Assembly: GCA_963849955.1 (NCBI GenBank)
Contig: CAWKJU010000015.1
Coordinates: forward strand, 1 to 64,000
Source of the DNA: CAWFGW01 sp963849955
Lineage (GTDB): Bacteria > Bacteroidota > Bacteroidia > Cytophagales > JAAEPT01
Length of the DNA: 64,000 nt
Direction of reading: 5' to 3'
The notes under the pieces are model-generated. The model was not told the DNA's origin and did not search any database. It was given only the letters and a program-made list of their open reading frames with translations. Positions within the stretch are counted from its first letter, which is position 1. Each line of letters opens with the position of its first letter. The translations under genes were made by a program, and so were the position numbers. Below, piece by piece: positions 33,876 through 43,252 of this stretch.

Positions 33876-35338
33876 TAAACAAAAAAAATTCTTTGACTTT
33901 TTTTCTTGCCTTTTCTGTTTTGATGCATTTGATCGCTGCCTACTATAGTGTTGGCTTTCATCATCCAGATGAGCATTTTCAAATACTAGAGTTCGCAAAC
34001 TATAAATTAGGCAATATTGATTCAAACATGCTAGCTTGGGAGTTTGATGCTCAAATACGTCCTTCATTGCAACCAATAATAAGCATGGGAATAATAAAAT
34101 CCTGTGCTTTTTTTACTACATCACCATTTACTCAAGCGTTTGTCCTTCGATTAATCGCATCATTAGCTTCCTTATTGTCCGTTTTTCATTTTGTTAAACA
34201 CCTTCCTGAAAATAAATTACCTTATTGGAGTAAGTTCTCATTATACTTTTTCAGTTTTTGCCTTTGGTATTTACCCTTTGTGCATGCACGTTTTTCATCA
34301 GAAACTGGCGCATCAGTATTTATGTTACTAGCACTTGTTCAGTTTTTTAAATTTGATGTCTCAAAAAAATTCATACATGCGCTTTTAGCTGGTGTCTTCT
34401 GGGGGCTTGCTTTTGAGTTCAGATATCAAACGGGAATCATGATTTTGTTTTATGGTTTGTGGTTACTTATCTACCGATTTAATGATTTTAAAATTCATTT
34501 ATTACAGGCGTTAGGTTTCTTATTCGTCATTGGGGTCTCCCTTTTACTCGATTACTATTTTTACGGATCAATAGTATTTCCTCCTTATAATTACTTTACT
34601 GAAAATATAGTTAATGATGTTGCTTCGTCTTTTGGTACCGCTCCTTGGCATTTTTATTATCTCATGACTATGAGAAGACTATTTTTACCTATTAGCTTAC
34701 TTCATATTGCTGCCTTTTTATACCTAATTATTTACAGAAGAAACCATTTGCTTTTCTGGCTCATAGTGCCATTCGTAATTATACACTCAATGATTCCACA
34801 TAAAGAAACTCGTTTTCTTTTTCCATTACTTTTCATTAGTCCTTATGCAGTCTGTTTGGTAATACATGCTTTTAAAGAAAAATTTCGTCAGTTTTCCTCT
34901 CGGTTTTCTGAATTAAAAATTTTGTGGGTATTATGGGTAACTATGCTTCCACTTACAATTTGGAAATCTATATACCCTGCCAACAACTATATTAATGTAA
35001 TACACTATATAACCGACAATTACAAAGAAATAAACCTGCTTTATTTACATGATATAAAACCCAACACCTTATTACAACTTAGCTTCTATGACCCTGAAGA
35101 AATAATAAATTCAGAACATGTACTCATTACTAATCTTGAAGAAAACCAATCACTTAAAACAAAGGATTTATATATGGTGTTAACAAGAGATAAAATGTTA
35201 GAACTACAAAAAACACACGCCATCAATTTTTCATTAATCAAGGACTTTGCTCCACCTTTTTATGATTTGCTCACTCCAATGGATTTTTTGAAGATTGATA
35301 CCCCAGAAAAACTTTATAGGGCGACTTTGGTTAATTAA
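33872..35338 (+). CDS. GT22-type membrane mannosyltransferase-like protein
   Basis: A 488-residue polytopic protein with about ten hydrophobic segments. GFHHPDEHFQILE (28-40) carries the acidic catalytic motif of the first loop, and HKETRFLFPLLF (about 310-321) matches the HKE-RF motif of the GT22 family (ALG9/ALG12/GPI mannosyltransferases), which use dolichyl- or polyprenyl-phosphate sugars in a GT-C fold. The C-terminal tail (about 375-488) is soluble. It probably adds sugar to a surface glycan or protein; acceptor unknown. It is the last gene of the TraR/DksA-scpB-rluB run, with 4-bp overlap to rluB. Confidence 0.8.
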   Translation: MINKKNSLTFFLAFSVLMHLIAAYYSVGFHHPDEHFQILEFANYKLGNIDSNMLAWEFDAQIRPSLQPIISMGIIKSCAFFTTSPFTQAFVLRLIASLASLLSVFHFVKHLPENKLPYWSKFSLYFFSFCLWYLPFVHARFSSETGASVFMLLALVQFFKFDVSKKFIHALLAGVFWGLAFEFRYQTGIMILFYGLWLLIYRFNDFKIHLLQALGFLFVIGVSLLLDYYFYGSIVFPPYNYFTENIVNDVASSFGTAPWHFYYLMTMRRLFLPISLLHIAAFLYLIIYRRNHLLFWLIVPFVIIHSMIPHKETRFLFPLLFISPYAVCLVIHAFKEKFRQFSSRFSELKILWVLWVTMLPLTIWKSIYPANNYINVIHYITDNYKEINLLYLHDIKPNTLLQLSFYDPEEIINSEHVLITNLEENQSLKTKDLYMVLTRDKMLELQKTHAINFSLIKDFAPPFYDLLTPMDFLKIDTPEKLYRATLVN

Positions 35339-35496
35339 CACTATTACCTTCTTCAGTCATAATGCTTAACACCTTAAAAATCAATCTAACCTTATTTAGA
35401 ATTGTAAAACATAACTATTATTTTGATTTAAATTCCCTATTTTAAGTTTGGCAATTTAAAACGAACATACATGACAAAAACCAAACAAGTCTTAAA

Positions 35497-35528
35497 TAAA
35501 AAAAGCTCCTCAAAAATTGAGAAGCTTT
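35497..35528 (-). terminator. Terminator of tRNA-Phe
   Basis: On the minus strand, 5 bp past the mature tRNA end, AAGCTTCTCAA pairs with TTGAGGAGCTT (one mismatch/wobble) and is followed by a run of seven T. Confidence 0.88.
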
Positions 35529-35532
35529 CTAG

Positions 35533-35605
35533 TGGTGCTGAGTGGACTCGAACCACCGACACACGGATTTTCAGTCCGATGCTCTACCAACTGAGCTACA
35601 GCACC
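35533..35605 (-). tRNA. tRNA-Phe (GAA)
   Basis: A 73-nt cloverleaf on the minus strand. The acceptor stem is GGTGCTG/CAGCACC with discriminator A; the D arm contains AGCTCAGTTGGTAGAGC, the anticodon loop CTGAAAA has anticodon GAA between a CGGA/TCCG-type stem, and the T arm contains GGTTCGAGTCC. CCA is not encoded. A strong terminator follows directly. Confidence 0.97.
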
Positions 35606-35666
35606 GCGGTAAGGGACGGCAAAAATAGGAACTTTTAATATTTAAACAAACGTAGAACGAGAAAAT

Positions 35667-36977
35667 ATGAAAATTTTATCTCAAGGTATTTTCGTAGTGC
35701 TGTTAGCCATAGCAATTTGGCAGTTGTCCAAAAGTGTAAAGCGCATCTGGCGCAACATTCACTTAGGCAAACCATTTGACCGCTCAGACAATAAGAATGA
35801 GCGACTTAAGAAAATGATGCTCGTAGCCTTTGGCCAAAAAAAGATGTTCAAGAAACCAATACCTGCCTTATTACACTTATTTGTGTATGTAGGTTTTTTG
35901 ATCGTAAATATTGAGTTACTTGAAATTGTATTAGATGGAATTTTTGGAACTCACCGGTTATTTGCTCCTTACTTAGGCGGTTTCTATACCTTCATCATCA
36001 ACTTCTTTGAATTTTTTGCCGTAGCGGTCATCATTTCTTGTGTCCTGTTTCTTGTTAGGAGAAACGTTCTGAAAGTTGAACGCTTCCATAAACCGGAGAT
36101 GACCTCTTGGCCAACGTTGGATGCTAACCTGATTTTAATTCTAGAAATCGTATTAATGTTCTTTTTGTTAAATATGAATGCTACTGACACGGCAATTGCA
36201 CTTAAATCGGGAGGTCAGCAAGGTTATTTCTTTAGTAACTTATTTGTCCCATTATATGAAAGTTTATCCGTTGACACTATCCACATAGCTGAACGCCTTT
36301 TTTGGTGGGGCCACATTATAGGGGTGTTCTTCTTTGCCAATTATGTCTTGTTTTCGAAACATCTTCACATTTTCTTAGCATTTCCTACGACCTATTTCTC
36401 CAATTTAGAACCTAAAGGGAAAATGGACAACATGGATTCGGTAACCAATGAAGTAAAATTTGCTTTAGGCTTGGCTCAACCTGATCCCAATAATCCACCA
36501 GCAGAAATTTCGCGCTTTGGTGCTAAGGACGTAGTCGACCTTTCTCAGAAAAGTTTGTTAGATGCCTATTCGTGTACCGAGTGCGGCCGTTGTACTGCCC
36601 AATGTCCTGCAAATATCACAGGTAAAAAACTTTCCCCGAGAAAAATAATGATGGATACCCGCGATCGTGTAGAAGAGCTTGGGGCTTACAAACAAACCAA
36701 TGGTTTCGAAGCTGTGGACAATAAAACCCTTCTGGGCGACTTCATTACGGAAGAAGAAATATTTGCCTGTACTTCTTGCAATGCCTGTACAGAAGCCTGC
36801 CCAATCAATATTGATCCACTTTCTATAATAGTAGAATTGAAAAGATTTAAAGTGATGGAAGAAGCGCAAGGACCAGCTGAGTGGAACATGATGTACCAAA
36901 ATATCGAGACGAGTTTTTCTCCATGGAAATTTGCTCCAAACGATCGAGGTAATTGGACTGCGGATTTAAATAAATAA
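35667..36977 (+). CDS. Membrane iron-sulfur protein, heterodisulfide-reductase-like
   Basis: A 436-residue protein with about five hydrophobic helices (about 1-20, 65-90, 105-130, 158-178, 213-238) and a cytoplasmic ferredoxin-like domain. Two 4Fe-4S sets are complete: CTECGRCTAQCP (about 302-313) and CTSCNACTEACPINI (about 368-382). The build, a membrane b-type-like N terminus plus a dicluster, resembles HdrC/GlpC/DsrM-type quinone-linked electron carriers. It is followed by the CCG-domain partner 38 bp downstream. The pair probably moves electrons between a soluble dehydrogenase (for example acyl-CoA or ETF-linked) and quinone. Partner and direction are inferred. Confidence 0.82.
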   Translation: MKILSQGIFVVLLAIAIWQLSKSVKRIWRNIHLGKPFDRSDNKNERLKKMMLVAFGQKKMFKKPIPALLHLFVYVGFLIVNIELLEIVLDGIFGTHRLFAPYLGGFYTFIINFFEFFAVAVIISCVLFLVRRNVLKVERFHKPEMTSWPTLDANLILILEIVLMFFLLNMNATDTAIALKSGGQQGYFFSNLFVPLYESLSVDTIHIAERLFWWGHIIGVFFFANYVLFSKHLHIFLAFPTTYFSNLEPKGKMDNMDSVTNEVKFALGLAQPDPNNPPAEISRFGAKDVVDLSQKSLLDAYSCTECGRCTAQCPANITGKKLSPRKIMMDTRDRVEELGAYKQTNGFEAVDNKTLLGDFITEEEIFACTSCNACTEACPINIDPLSIIVELKRFKVMEEAQGPAEWNMMYQNIETSFSPWKFAPNDRGNWTADLNK

Positions 36978-37015
36978 GTTGAACTAATCACGTAAGTGAT
37001 CAAAATAGTAACACA

Positions 37016-37801
37016 ATGGATTACAAAGCACCTTTAGTAAGTGAACTAACCGCAGCAGGCAAACAACCGGAAATTCTTTTTTGGGTTGGATGTGCTGGTT
37101 CTTTTGATGACCGGTATAAAAAAGTAACAGTTGCATTTGCAAAAATATTAAACGAACTCAACATCAATTTCGCAATTCTAGGACCTGAAGAGGCCTGCAC
37201 AGGAGATCCTGCACGTAGAGCGGGTAACGAGTTTCTTTTTCAGATGCAAGCCATGGCCAACATTCAGGTACTGGATGGTTATAACATCAAACGCATTGTA
37301 ACTGCTTGCCCACATTGTTTTAACACCATCAAAAATGAATATCCTGAATTAGGAGGCAACTATGAAGTCGTACACCATTCCCAATATCTCCAAGAATTGA
37401 TTAATGCTGGACAGTTGAAAATGAAGGAAGGCGGAGAATTCAAGGGTAAAAAAATCACCTTCCATGACTCGTGCTATTTGGGTAGAGCTAACAATGTCTA
37501 CGAAGCTCCCCGTGCAGTTTTAGAAGCACTAGATGCTGAACTAGTCGAAATGAAACGCTGTAAAACAACAGGCTTGTGTTGTGGTGCTGGCGGTGGACAA
37601 ATGTTTAAGGAGCCTGAAAAAGGTAATAAAGACATTAACATCGAGCGGACGGAAGAAGCCTTAGAAACGGGCGCTGAAATCATCGCTTCGGGTTGTCCTT
37701 TTTGTATGACCATGATGACTGACGGAGTAAAAAACAAAAACAAAGAAAATTCTGTTAAAGTGTATGACATTGCAGAACTAGTACACAAAGCAAAATCGTA
37801 A
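37016..37801 (+). CDS. CCG-domain Fe-S protein (HdrB/GlpC-type partner)
   Basis: A 261-residue soluble protein with two CCG cysteine-rich domains. ACPHCFNTIKNEYP (about 99-112) and GLCCGAGGGQMF with ASGCPFCMTMM (about 186-233) show the CxnCCGxnCxxC pattern that binds a non-cubane or 4Fe-4S cluster in heterodisulfide reductase subunit B and in glycolate/lactate oxidase subunits. It pairs with the membrane dicluster protein just upstream. The next gene follows without a gap. Confidence 0.82.
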   Translation: MDYKAPLVSELTAAGKQPEILFWVGCAGSFDDRYKKVTVAFAKILNELNINFAILGPEEACTGDPARRAGNEFLFQMQAMANIQVLDGYNIKRIVTACPHCFNTIKNEYPELGGNYEVVHHSQYLQELINAGQLKMKEGGEFKGKKITFHDSCYLGRANNVYEAPRAVLEALDAELVEMKRCKTTGLCCGAGGGQMFKEPEKGNKDINIERTEEALETGAEIIASGCPFCMTMMTDGVKNKNKENSVKVYDIAELVHKAKS

Positions 37802-38278
37802 ATGGAAACAATTAATAACTTTGCCCCTACTTCTAAAGTGTGGGTATATCAAGCTTCTCGAGACTTAACATCAGAAGAGCTTTCCCAAATAAACGCCCAA
37901 CTATCAGCATTTATTTCTAGCTGGAATTCTCATGGCGCACCTGTAGATGGTGGTTTTGAAATAAAACACAAGCGATTCATCATTCTTATCGCCAGCGAAG
38001 CATCTGGTGTAAGTGGCTGTTCTATTGACAGCAGTGTAAAAGTAATTCGAGAAATTGAAGTGAATTTCAGTTTAGGGTTATTGGACCGAAGAACCGTGAG
38101 CTACTTATCAGGTGATGAGGTTAAAGCAATTTCAATTACAGATATCAAAAAAACGATTGAAGCTGGCGACATCAAGGCTGACACGTTAATTTTCAACAAT
38201 GCCGTTACAACTTTAGCAGAATTAGAAACCTCATGGCTACAAAAGGCTGAAAACTCATGGTTGTCACGCTATTTCTGA
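37802..38278 (+). CDS. Conserved Bacteroidota protein of unknown function
   Basis: A 158-residue soluble alpha-beta protein with no signal peptide. Conserved-looking parts are VWVYQASRDLT (13-23), FISSWNSHGAPVDGGFEI (37-54) and VSGCSIDSSVKVIREIE (71-87). Similar proteins are often labelled 'ABC transporter ATPase', but no Walker A, signature or Walker B motif is present, so that label is unsupported. It directly abuts the CCG-domain gene (stop then ATG), so it is likely co-translated with the Fe-S pair. Confidence 0.6.
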   Translation: METINNFAPTSKVWVYQASRDLTSEELSQINAQLSAFISSWNSHGAPVDGGFEIKHKRFIILIASEASGVSGCSIDSSVKVIREIEVNFSLGLLDRRTVSYLSGDEVKAISITDIKKTIEAGDIKADTLIFNNAVTTLAELETSWLQKAENSWLSRYF

Positions 38279-38319
38279 AAAAAAAGTCGTTTATTAGTGG
38301 AGTTAAACTAATCCCAAAC

Positions 38320-40386
38320 ATGCGCTTTATTCAGTTTTCCCTTCTGGCTCTTGTCATTTTATTCACTTTCTCATGTGTCAACAAAGCCACTAAGTTCTAC
38401 AACCGGGGCTTACAAAAGTTCGACATGGAAGAGTTTGAGTTTGCGGCTGAAAACATGAAGCAAGCACTTACTTATGGCGCACCTCCTTCTTCAACTAATT
38501 ATTACATTGCCGAATCTTATCGCCAATCAAACCGATTGCACGAAGCTGAGCAATACTATGCTAAAGCGTTAGAGGCTGGAAACCGAGACGAACACGTTCA
38601 TTTTTATTATGCTTTTGCTCAGAAATCCAACGGGAATTATTTGGGTGCTTATAAGACCTTAAAAGCCTACTTAAAATATGGTTCCAATCCAGAATATATT
38701 GAGCGCGCTAAACACGAAATCAAAAACCTGAAAGAGTTAGAAGTATTAGCCTACAAAAAACGCTTTTACGAAGTTAAGAACTTCAAAGACCTTAATACCA
38801 TAGGAGGAGAATATTCACCCATGATGCGTGGTGATGAGTTATATTTTACCTCTTCGCGCGGAGAAGGCCCTATGTTCCCTGGTCAAGGAACTCGATTTAC
38901 TGATATTTATAAATGGCGATTTGATGGCTTTAACAAGTTCTCGGGTGCTGCTGTACCCGTTTCAGAAGTCATCAACTTACCGCACACTCATGAAGCTACA
39001 GCCACATTTTCTCCTGATGGAAAAACAATGATTTTTTCAAGAAGTAACAGTGGTAAGAAAAATGATGTTACCCAAGAGGTCGACTTATTTGAGAGTAAGT
39101 TTGAAGCTGGCTATTGGACAGAGCCCGTACGTTTAAAAATCAGCAATTCCAACACGTGGGACTCCAACCCATGCTTTAGTGTAGACGGGACAAAACTATA
39201 TTTTTCATCCAACAGAAGTGGTGGTTTTGGTGGTGATGATATTTGGATCGCTACAAAAAATGAAGATGGGGAATGGGACTTTACAGAAAACATGGGTAAA
39301 CCAGTTAACACGGATGGAAATGATGTGTTCCCTTATGAACGACCAGATGGTCGTTTCTTCTTTGCTTCTGACGGTCACCCGGGATATGGCGAATTAGATT
39401 TATTTGAAGTACTTATTACGCAAGATGGTTCGAAAACTGTCAGAAACTTAGGTAAGCCGATCAACACAAACAAAGATGATTTTGGAATTACCTTCAGTAA
39501 AGAAGACATTGGTTATTTTTCTTCTAACCGTCCTGGAGGAGTTGGAGATGACGACATCTACTATTTTGAATTTGAAAATATCGCTAATAATCCTTGCTGC
39601 ATCAACTTTGATTCCTGTTGCGTCATCAAATTAATTTTAACGGGTGAAGTTTTTGGAAAAAAAGTGGATGAGAAAGGCCAAGTAACCAGTGAAGAAATCA
39701 TTTTGCCCAACTCACAGGTGATTTTAGCGGACTCCACAGGTAAAACACTAGCCACTACCGTAGCCGACTCTAACGGGAAGTTTGTCTTTCAGTTGTTAGC
39801 AGAGACAAAGTACATTTTAAAAGCTTCACAAAAAGGTTATGTAACCAAAGAACAAGAATACTCTACCAAAGGCATGTCATTAACACCTGAGCAGCTAAAG
39901 TTCCAAGACAGTGATGTGTTTGTGCAAACCAAAATTGTCTTAGAGCCTATTACCAAAGGATTAGTTATTGAATTCCCAGCTATTTATTATGACTATAACA
40001 AATGGTCTATCCGACCTGATGCAGCAAAAGTCTTGGACTTAATGGTTAAAGCCATGATCGATAACCCTACCATTTTGGTTGAAATTGGTTCACATACCGA
40101 CTCTCAAGGTAGTGCGGACTACAACCAGAAATTGTCTCAGAACAGAGCTGAATCAGCGGTGAAATATATTTTAAGTAAAGGGATTCCTGCCAACAGATTA
40201 CAAGCCAAAGGTTATGGCGAAGAAAAACCAAGGTTATTGGAGGAAGAGAAAAATGGTTTCCCTGCAGGCACTACGTTATCTGTGGAGTACATTGCTTCGC
40301 TAAAAGACAAAGAAAAAATTGCAGCTGCCCACCAGTTAAACCGGAGAACTGATTTTACAATCGTTGGAGTGTTGGAAGAAGAGTGA
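38320..40386 (+). CDS. PorE-like OmpA-family lipoprotein (TPR, PD40 propeller, CRD, OmpA)
   Basis: From the ATG at 38320 the protein has 688 residues and starts MRFIQFSLLALVILFTFSC, a lipobox with Cys19 (an earlier start 21 codons up would overlap the previous gene and hide the signal). Domains in order: TPR repeats (about 25-130), a beta-propeller of PD40/WD40-like repeats (about 150-420; DGTKLYFSSNRSGGFGGDDIW, then IGYFSSNRPGGVGDDDIYYF), a carboxypeptidase-regulatory-like domain (about 450-540) and an OmpA peptidoglycan-binding domain (about 560-688; GSHTDSQGSADYNQKLSQNRAE). This exact order is that of PorE, a periplasmic lipoprotein thought to fix the type IX secretion machine to peptidoglycan. 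Paralogues with other roles exist. Confidence 0.8.
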   Translation: MRFIQFSLLALVILFTFSCVNKATKFYNRGLQKFDMEEFEFAAENMKQALTYGAPPSSTNYYIAESYRQSNRLHEAEQYYAKALEAGNRDEHVHFYYAFAQKSNGNYLGAYKTLKAYLKYGSNPEYIERAKHEIKNLKELEVLAYKKRFYEVKNFKDLNTIGGEYSPMMRGDELYFTSSRGEGPMFPGQGTRFTDIYKWRFDGFNKFSGAAVPVSEVINLPHTHEATATFSPDGKTMIFSRSNSGKKNDVTQEVDLFESKFEAGYWTEPVRLKISNSNTWDSNPCFSVDGTKLYFSSNRSGGFGGDDIWIATKNEDGEWDFTENMGKPVNTDGNDVFPYERPDGRFFFASDGHPGYGELDLFEVLITQDGSKTVRNLGKPINTNKDDFGITFSKEDIGYFSSNRPGGVGDDDIYYFEFENIANNPCCINFDSCCVIKLILTGEVFGKKVDEKGQVTSEEIILPNSQVILADSTGKTLATTVADSNGKFVFQLLAETKYILKASQKGYVTKEQEYSTKGMSLTPEQLKFQDSDVFVQTKIVLEPITKGLVIEFPAIYYDYNKWSIRPDAAKVLDLMVKAMIDNPTILVEIGSHTDSQGSADYNQKLSQNRAESAVKYILSKGIPANRLQAKGYGEEKPRLLEEEKNGFPAGTTLSVEYIASLKDKEKIAAAHQLNRRTDFTIVGVLEEE

Positions 40387-40613
40387 TTCTTTCTTCTGCA
40401 TTGAATTTTCATTCATTCAAAATAACTAGCTGAAGTCTTTAGGGTTACTCTAGAAAGTTTTCCTCCATATAAAACATTCACAAATTCTAGATTCTTTTCT
40501 CTGTCAATTTTACTTTTACATCAGGAGAACTGCTACTCAAAAAAATAAATCGATACATTAAACAACAAAGTCTACAATCTTAAATTTCCAATCTTCAATA
40601 TCATATCTAAAAT

Positions 40614-41198
40614 CTACCCTCTCAAAATCTCACTCACCCTCAAAAAATTATCCTGAATCTTTGTCACACGAATCTCCTGCCAAATTGTACCAAACAAAAC
40701 TACTCCTGCAAAACCTAATTGCTTTGCTTTTAAAGCTGTCTCATGTGAAATCCCCCCTAAAGCATATAGCGGAAAGGAATTTTCTTCATTGAGTTGTTGT
40801 AATTCCTTTTCATCAAAATCAGCTTGATAGCCAGTTTTTGAAATGGATGGAAAAATAGGGCTTAGAAAACCGAAGTCGTAGGGGTGCTTGTTATTCTTAA
40901 TCTCGTCTATCGAGTGAAACGATTTGCTCTGTGTTCCCTGAAAGTTCGAGTCGAATTCTGAGTTACTGGTATGATGAATACCACAAGGTGCATAAGTGCC
41001 TTTTAAATTATGATGCGAATGGATACTTGTTTTGTCCCTATATTCCTTCCGCACACGATTCAAGCAATTTTTCACCTGATCAAATGAGGCTTCGGGTCTT
41101 CGCACATGGTAGCGATCGATACCTTGCTCCAACAACCAATCCATAGTGTCATATTCGCCCATAACTGGGGCTGGTGGGGAGAGGACTATTATTTTCAT
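40614..41198 (-). CDS. thiE: Thiamine phosphate synthase/TenI-like protein
   Basis: The ATG at 41198 gives 194 residues of a TIM-barrel protein: MKIIVLSPPAPVMGEYD at the start, IHSHHNL (about 58-64), GIHHTS (about 73-78), GFLSPIFPSISKTGYQ (about 109-124) and YALGGIS (about 144-150). This is the ThiE/TenI pattern (thiazole phosphate plus HMP-PP to thiamine phosphate). The usual GVHLGQ phosphate/Mg loop reads GIHHTS, so it may be a TenI-like aminase or isomerase variant rather than a full synthase. It is the last gene of the riboswitch-controlled thiS-thiC-thiE run, separated from thiC by an inverted repeat. Confidence 0.72.
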   Translation of the reverse strand: MKIIVLSPPAPVMGEYDTMDWLLEQGIDRYHVRRPEASFDQVKNCLNRVRKEYRDKTSIHSHHNLKGTYAPCGIHHTSNSEFDSNFQGTQSKSFHSIDEIKNNKHPYDFGFLSPIFPSISKTGYQADFDEKELQQLNEENSFPLYALGGISHETALKAKQLGFAGVVLFGTIWQEIRVTKIQDNFLRVSEILRG

Positions 41199-41206
41199 AG
41201 AAACAA

Positions 41207-41276
41207 GATGCAAGATACAAGAGTCAAGAAGCAAGACAAGGGATAGTCTTGAATCTTGACTCTAACTTCTTGGTTC
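41207..41276. repeat. Imperfect inverted repeat between thiC and thiE
   Basis: A 31-base left arm (41207-41237) and 31-base right arm (41246-41276) are imperfect complements, roughly three quarters paired, with an 8-base loop. The unit is built on CAAGAGTCAAGAAGCAAGAC. Similar words occur at 2142-2165 and at 43213-43252, so it is a dispersed element. It fills nearly the whole space between the thiC stop and the thiE ATG and would fold in the mRNA. Confidence 0.7.
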
Positions 41277-41277
41277 T

Positions 41278-43149
41278 CTATTGTGGTATATAAACTTCAG
41301 CTCCTTTGTCAGCAAATTCTTTCGCTTTTTCTTCCATTCCTTTTTGAATGGCTTCTTCGCTATCAAGGCCGTTAGCTGCAGCGTAGTCACGAACATCTTG
41401 CGTGATTCGCATTGAACAGAAGTTTGGACCACACATGGAGCAGAAATGAGCCACTTTTGCACCTTCAGCAGGTAATGTTTCATCGTGGTATTCACGAGCA
41501 GTATCTGGGTCAAGACCTAAATTAAATTGATCTTCCCAACGGAATTCGAAACGCGCTAAACTCAAGGCGTTGTCTCTATGTTGGGCGCCTGGGTGACCTT
41601 TGGCTAAATCGGCAGCGTGAGCAGCTAATTTGTATGTGATAACCCCTACCTTTACATCGTCTCTATTTGGAAGGCCTAAGTGTTCTTTTGGTGTTACGTA
41701 ACATAACATTGCCGTGCCGTACCAACCAATCATGGCAGCACCAATACCTGAGGTAATGTGATCATATCCTGGAGCGATATCCGTAGTCAACGGACCTAAG
41801 GTATAGAAAGGTGCTTCACCGCACACTTCCAACTGTTTGTCCATATTTTCTTTGATCATGTGCATTGGTATATGACCTGGACCTTCGATAATAGTTTGGA
41901 TATCGTGTTTCCAGGCAATTTTTGTTAACTCACCCAGTGTTTCTAATTCACCAAATTGTGCTGCATCATTAGCATCTGCAATACAACCCGGACGAAGTCC
42001 ATCACCTAATGAGAATGCTACGTCATATGCTTTCATGATTTCACAAATCTCCTCGAAATGCGTATATAAGAAACTTTCTTTATGGTGTGACAAACACCAC
42101 TTGGCCATAATAGAACCACCACGAGAAACGATTCCTGTGATTCGTTTTGCTGTTAATGGAATATAGCGTAATAAAACACCTGCATGAATCGTGAAATAAT
42201 CGACTCCTTGTTCTGCTTGTTCAATTAAGGTATCTCTGAAAATTTCCCAAGTCAGGTCTTCAGCCTTACCGTTTACTTTTTCTAGTGCTTGATAAATCGG
42301 CACGGTACCAATCGGCACTGGGGAGTTTCTGATAATCCACTCACGTGTTTCATGGATATTTTTACCCGTAGATAAATCCATGATGGTATCTGCACCCCAG
42401 CGGCAAGACCAAACAGTTTTTTCAACTTCTTCTTCAATAGAAGATGTTGTAGCTGAGTTTCCAATGTTAGCATTGATTTTCACTAAGAAGTTACGACCAA
42501 TAATCATTGGTTCACTTTCAGGGTGATTGATGTTGTTTGGAATAATTGCTCTACCTCTGGCAACCTCTTCTCTCACGAATTCTGGGGTAATATATTTTTT
42601 AGGTGTGCTTGCGCCAAAGTTTTGACCAGGGTGTTGTTTAGCCAATTCGTTGACTTCGTCAATGCGTTGGTTTTCACGAATAGCGATGTACTCCATTTCT
42701 GGCGTAATCATGCCTTTGCGTGCATAGTGCATTTGAGAAACATTTTGTCCTGCTTTTGCTCGCAATGGTTTTTTGATGTGTTCAAAACGAAGATGCGCCA
42801 ACTCAGGTCGTTCAGCTTGCTTTCTACCGTACTCTGAAGAAAGTTGATCCAATTGCTCAACATCACCTCTGTCCATGATCCATTGTTCTCTCAAACGAGG
42901 AATCCCTTTGCGTACATCAATCTCAATAGCTGGATCGGTATAAGGACCAGATGTGTCATATACGGTGACAGGTTGGTTTTTTTGAGCAGGCTTGCTCTTG
43001 TCCATTTTATTAACAGTGTCGCTCAATGAGATTTCTCTCATGGCTACTTTAATATCGTGCAACTCTCCTGGAATATAAATTTTCTTTGATGCTGGAAAAC
43101 CGTCTCTAGTGATGGTTGCTTGCGTGGGTATTTTTTCTTCTCTTGCCAT
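41278..43149 (-). CDS. thiC: Phosphomethylpyrimidine synthase
   Basis: A 623-residue radical SAM enzyme that rearranges aminoimidazole ribotide to hydroxymethylpyrimidine phosphate for thiamine. The family core is clear: YARKGMITPEMEYIAIREN, NIGNSATTSSIEEEVEK, GADTIMDLSTGK, TIHAGVLLRYIPL, SRGGSIMAKWCL and FSLGDGLRPGCIADAND. The C-terminal cluster site CSMCGPNFCSM (CxxCxxxxC) is intact. Its length includes the usual bacterial N-terminal domain. It lies between thiS (103 bp upstream, filled with repeat-like sequence) and thiE. Confidence 0.97.
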   Translation of the reverse strand: MAREEKIPTQATITRDGFPASKKIYIPGELHDIKVAMREISLSDTVNKMDKSKPAQKNQPVTVYDTSGPYTDPAIEIDVRKGIPRLREQWIMDRGDVEQLDQLSSEYGRKQAERPELAHLRFEHIKKPLRAKAGQNVSQMHYARKGMITPEMEYIAIRENQRIDEVNELAKQHPGQNFGASTPKKYITPEFVREEVARGRAIIPNNINHPESEPMIIGRNFLVKINANIGNSATTSSIEEEVEKTVWSCRWGADTIMDLSTGKNIHETREWIIRNSPVPIGTVPIYQALEKVNGKAEDLTWEIFRDTLIEQAEQGVDYFTIHAGVLLRYIPLTAKRITGIVSRGGSIMAKWCLSHHKESFLYTHFEEICEIMKAYDVAFSLGDGLRPGCIADANDAAQFGELETLGELTKIAWKHDIQTIIEGPGHIPMHMIKENMDKQLEVCGEAPFYTLGPLTTDIAPGYDHITSGIGAAMIGWYGTAMLCYVTPKEHLGLPNRDDVKVGVITYKLAAHAADLAKGHPGAQHRDNALSLARFEFRWEDQFNLGLDPDTAREYHDETLPAEGAKVAHFCSMCGPNFCSMRITQDVRDYAAANGLDSEEAIQKGMEEKAKEFADKGAEVYIPQ

Positions 43150-43252
43150 GTTTTGAGTATTGAGATGTTAGTAATGAGATTTGAGATTATTAGTATTTAG
43201 ACAATAGATTTTCAAACAAACTCTTGGTTCTTGAATCTAGCATCTTGGTTCT

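Noticed and set aside
35470..35532. Short plus-strand frame MTKTKQVLNKK... before tRNA-Phe
   Set aside because: It reads through the tRNA terminator and into the tRNA gene on the other strand, so it is not a gene.
37802..38278. ABC transporter ATPase
   Set aside because: Proteins of this type often bear the label, but there is no Walker A, Q-loop, signature or Walker B in the 158 residues.
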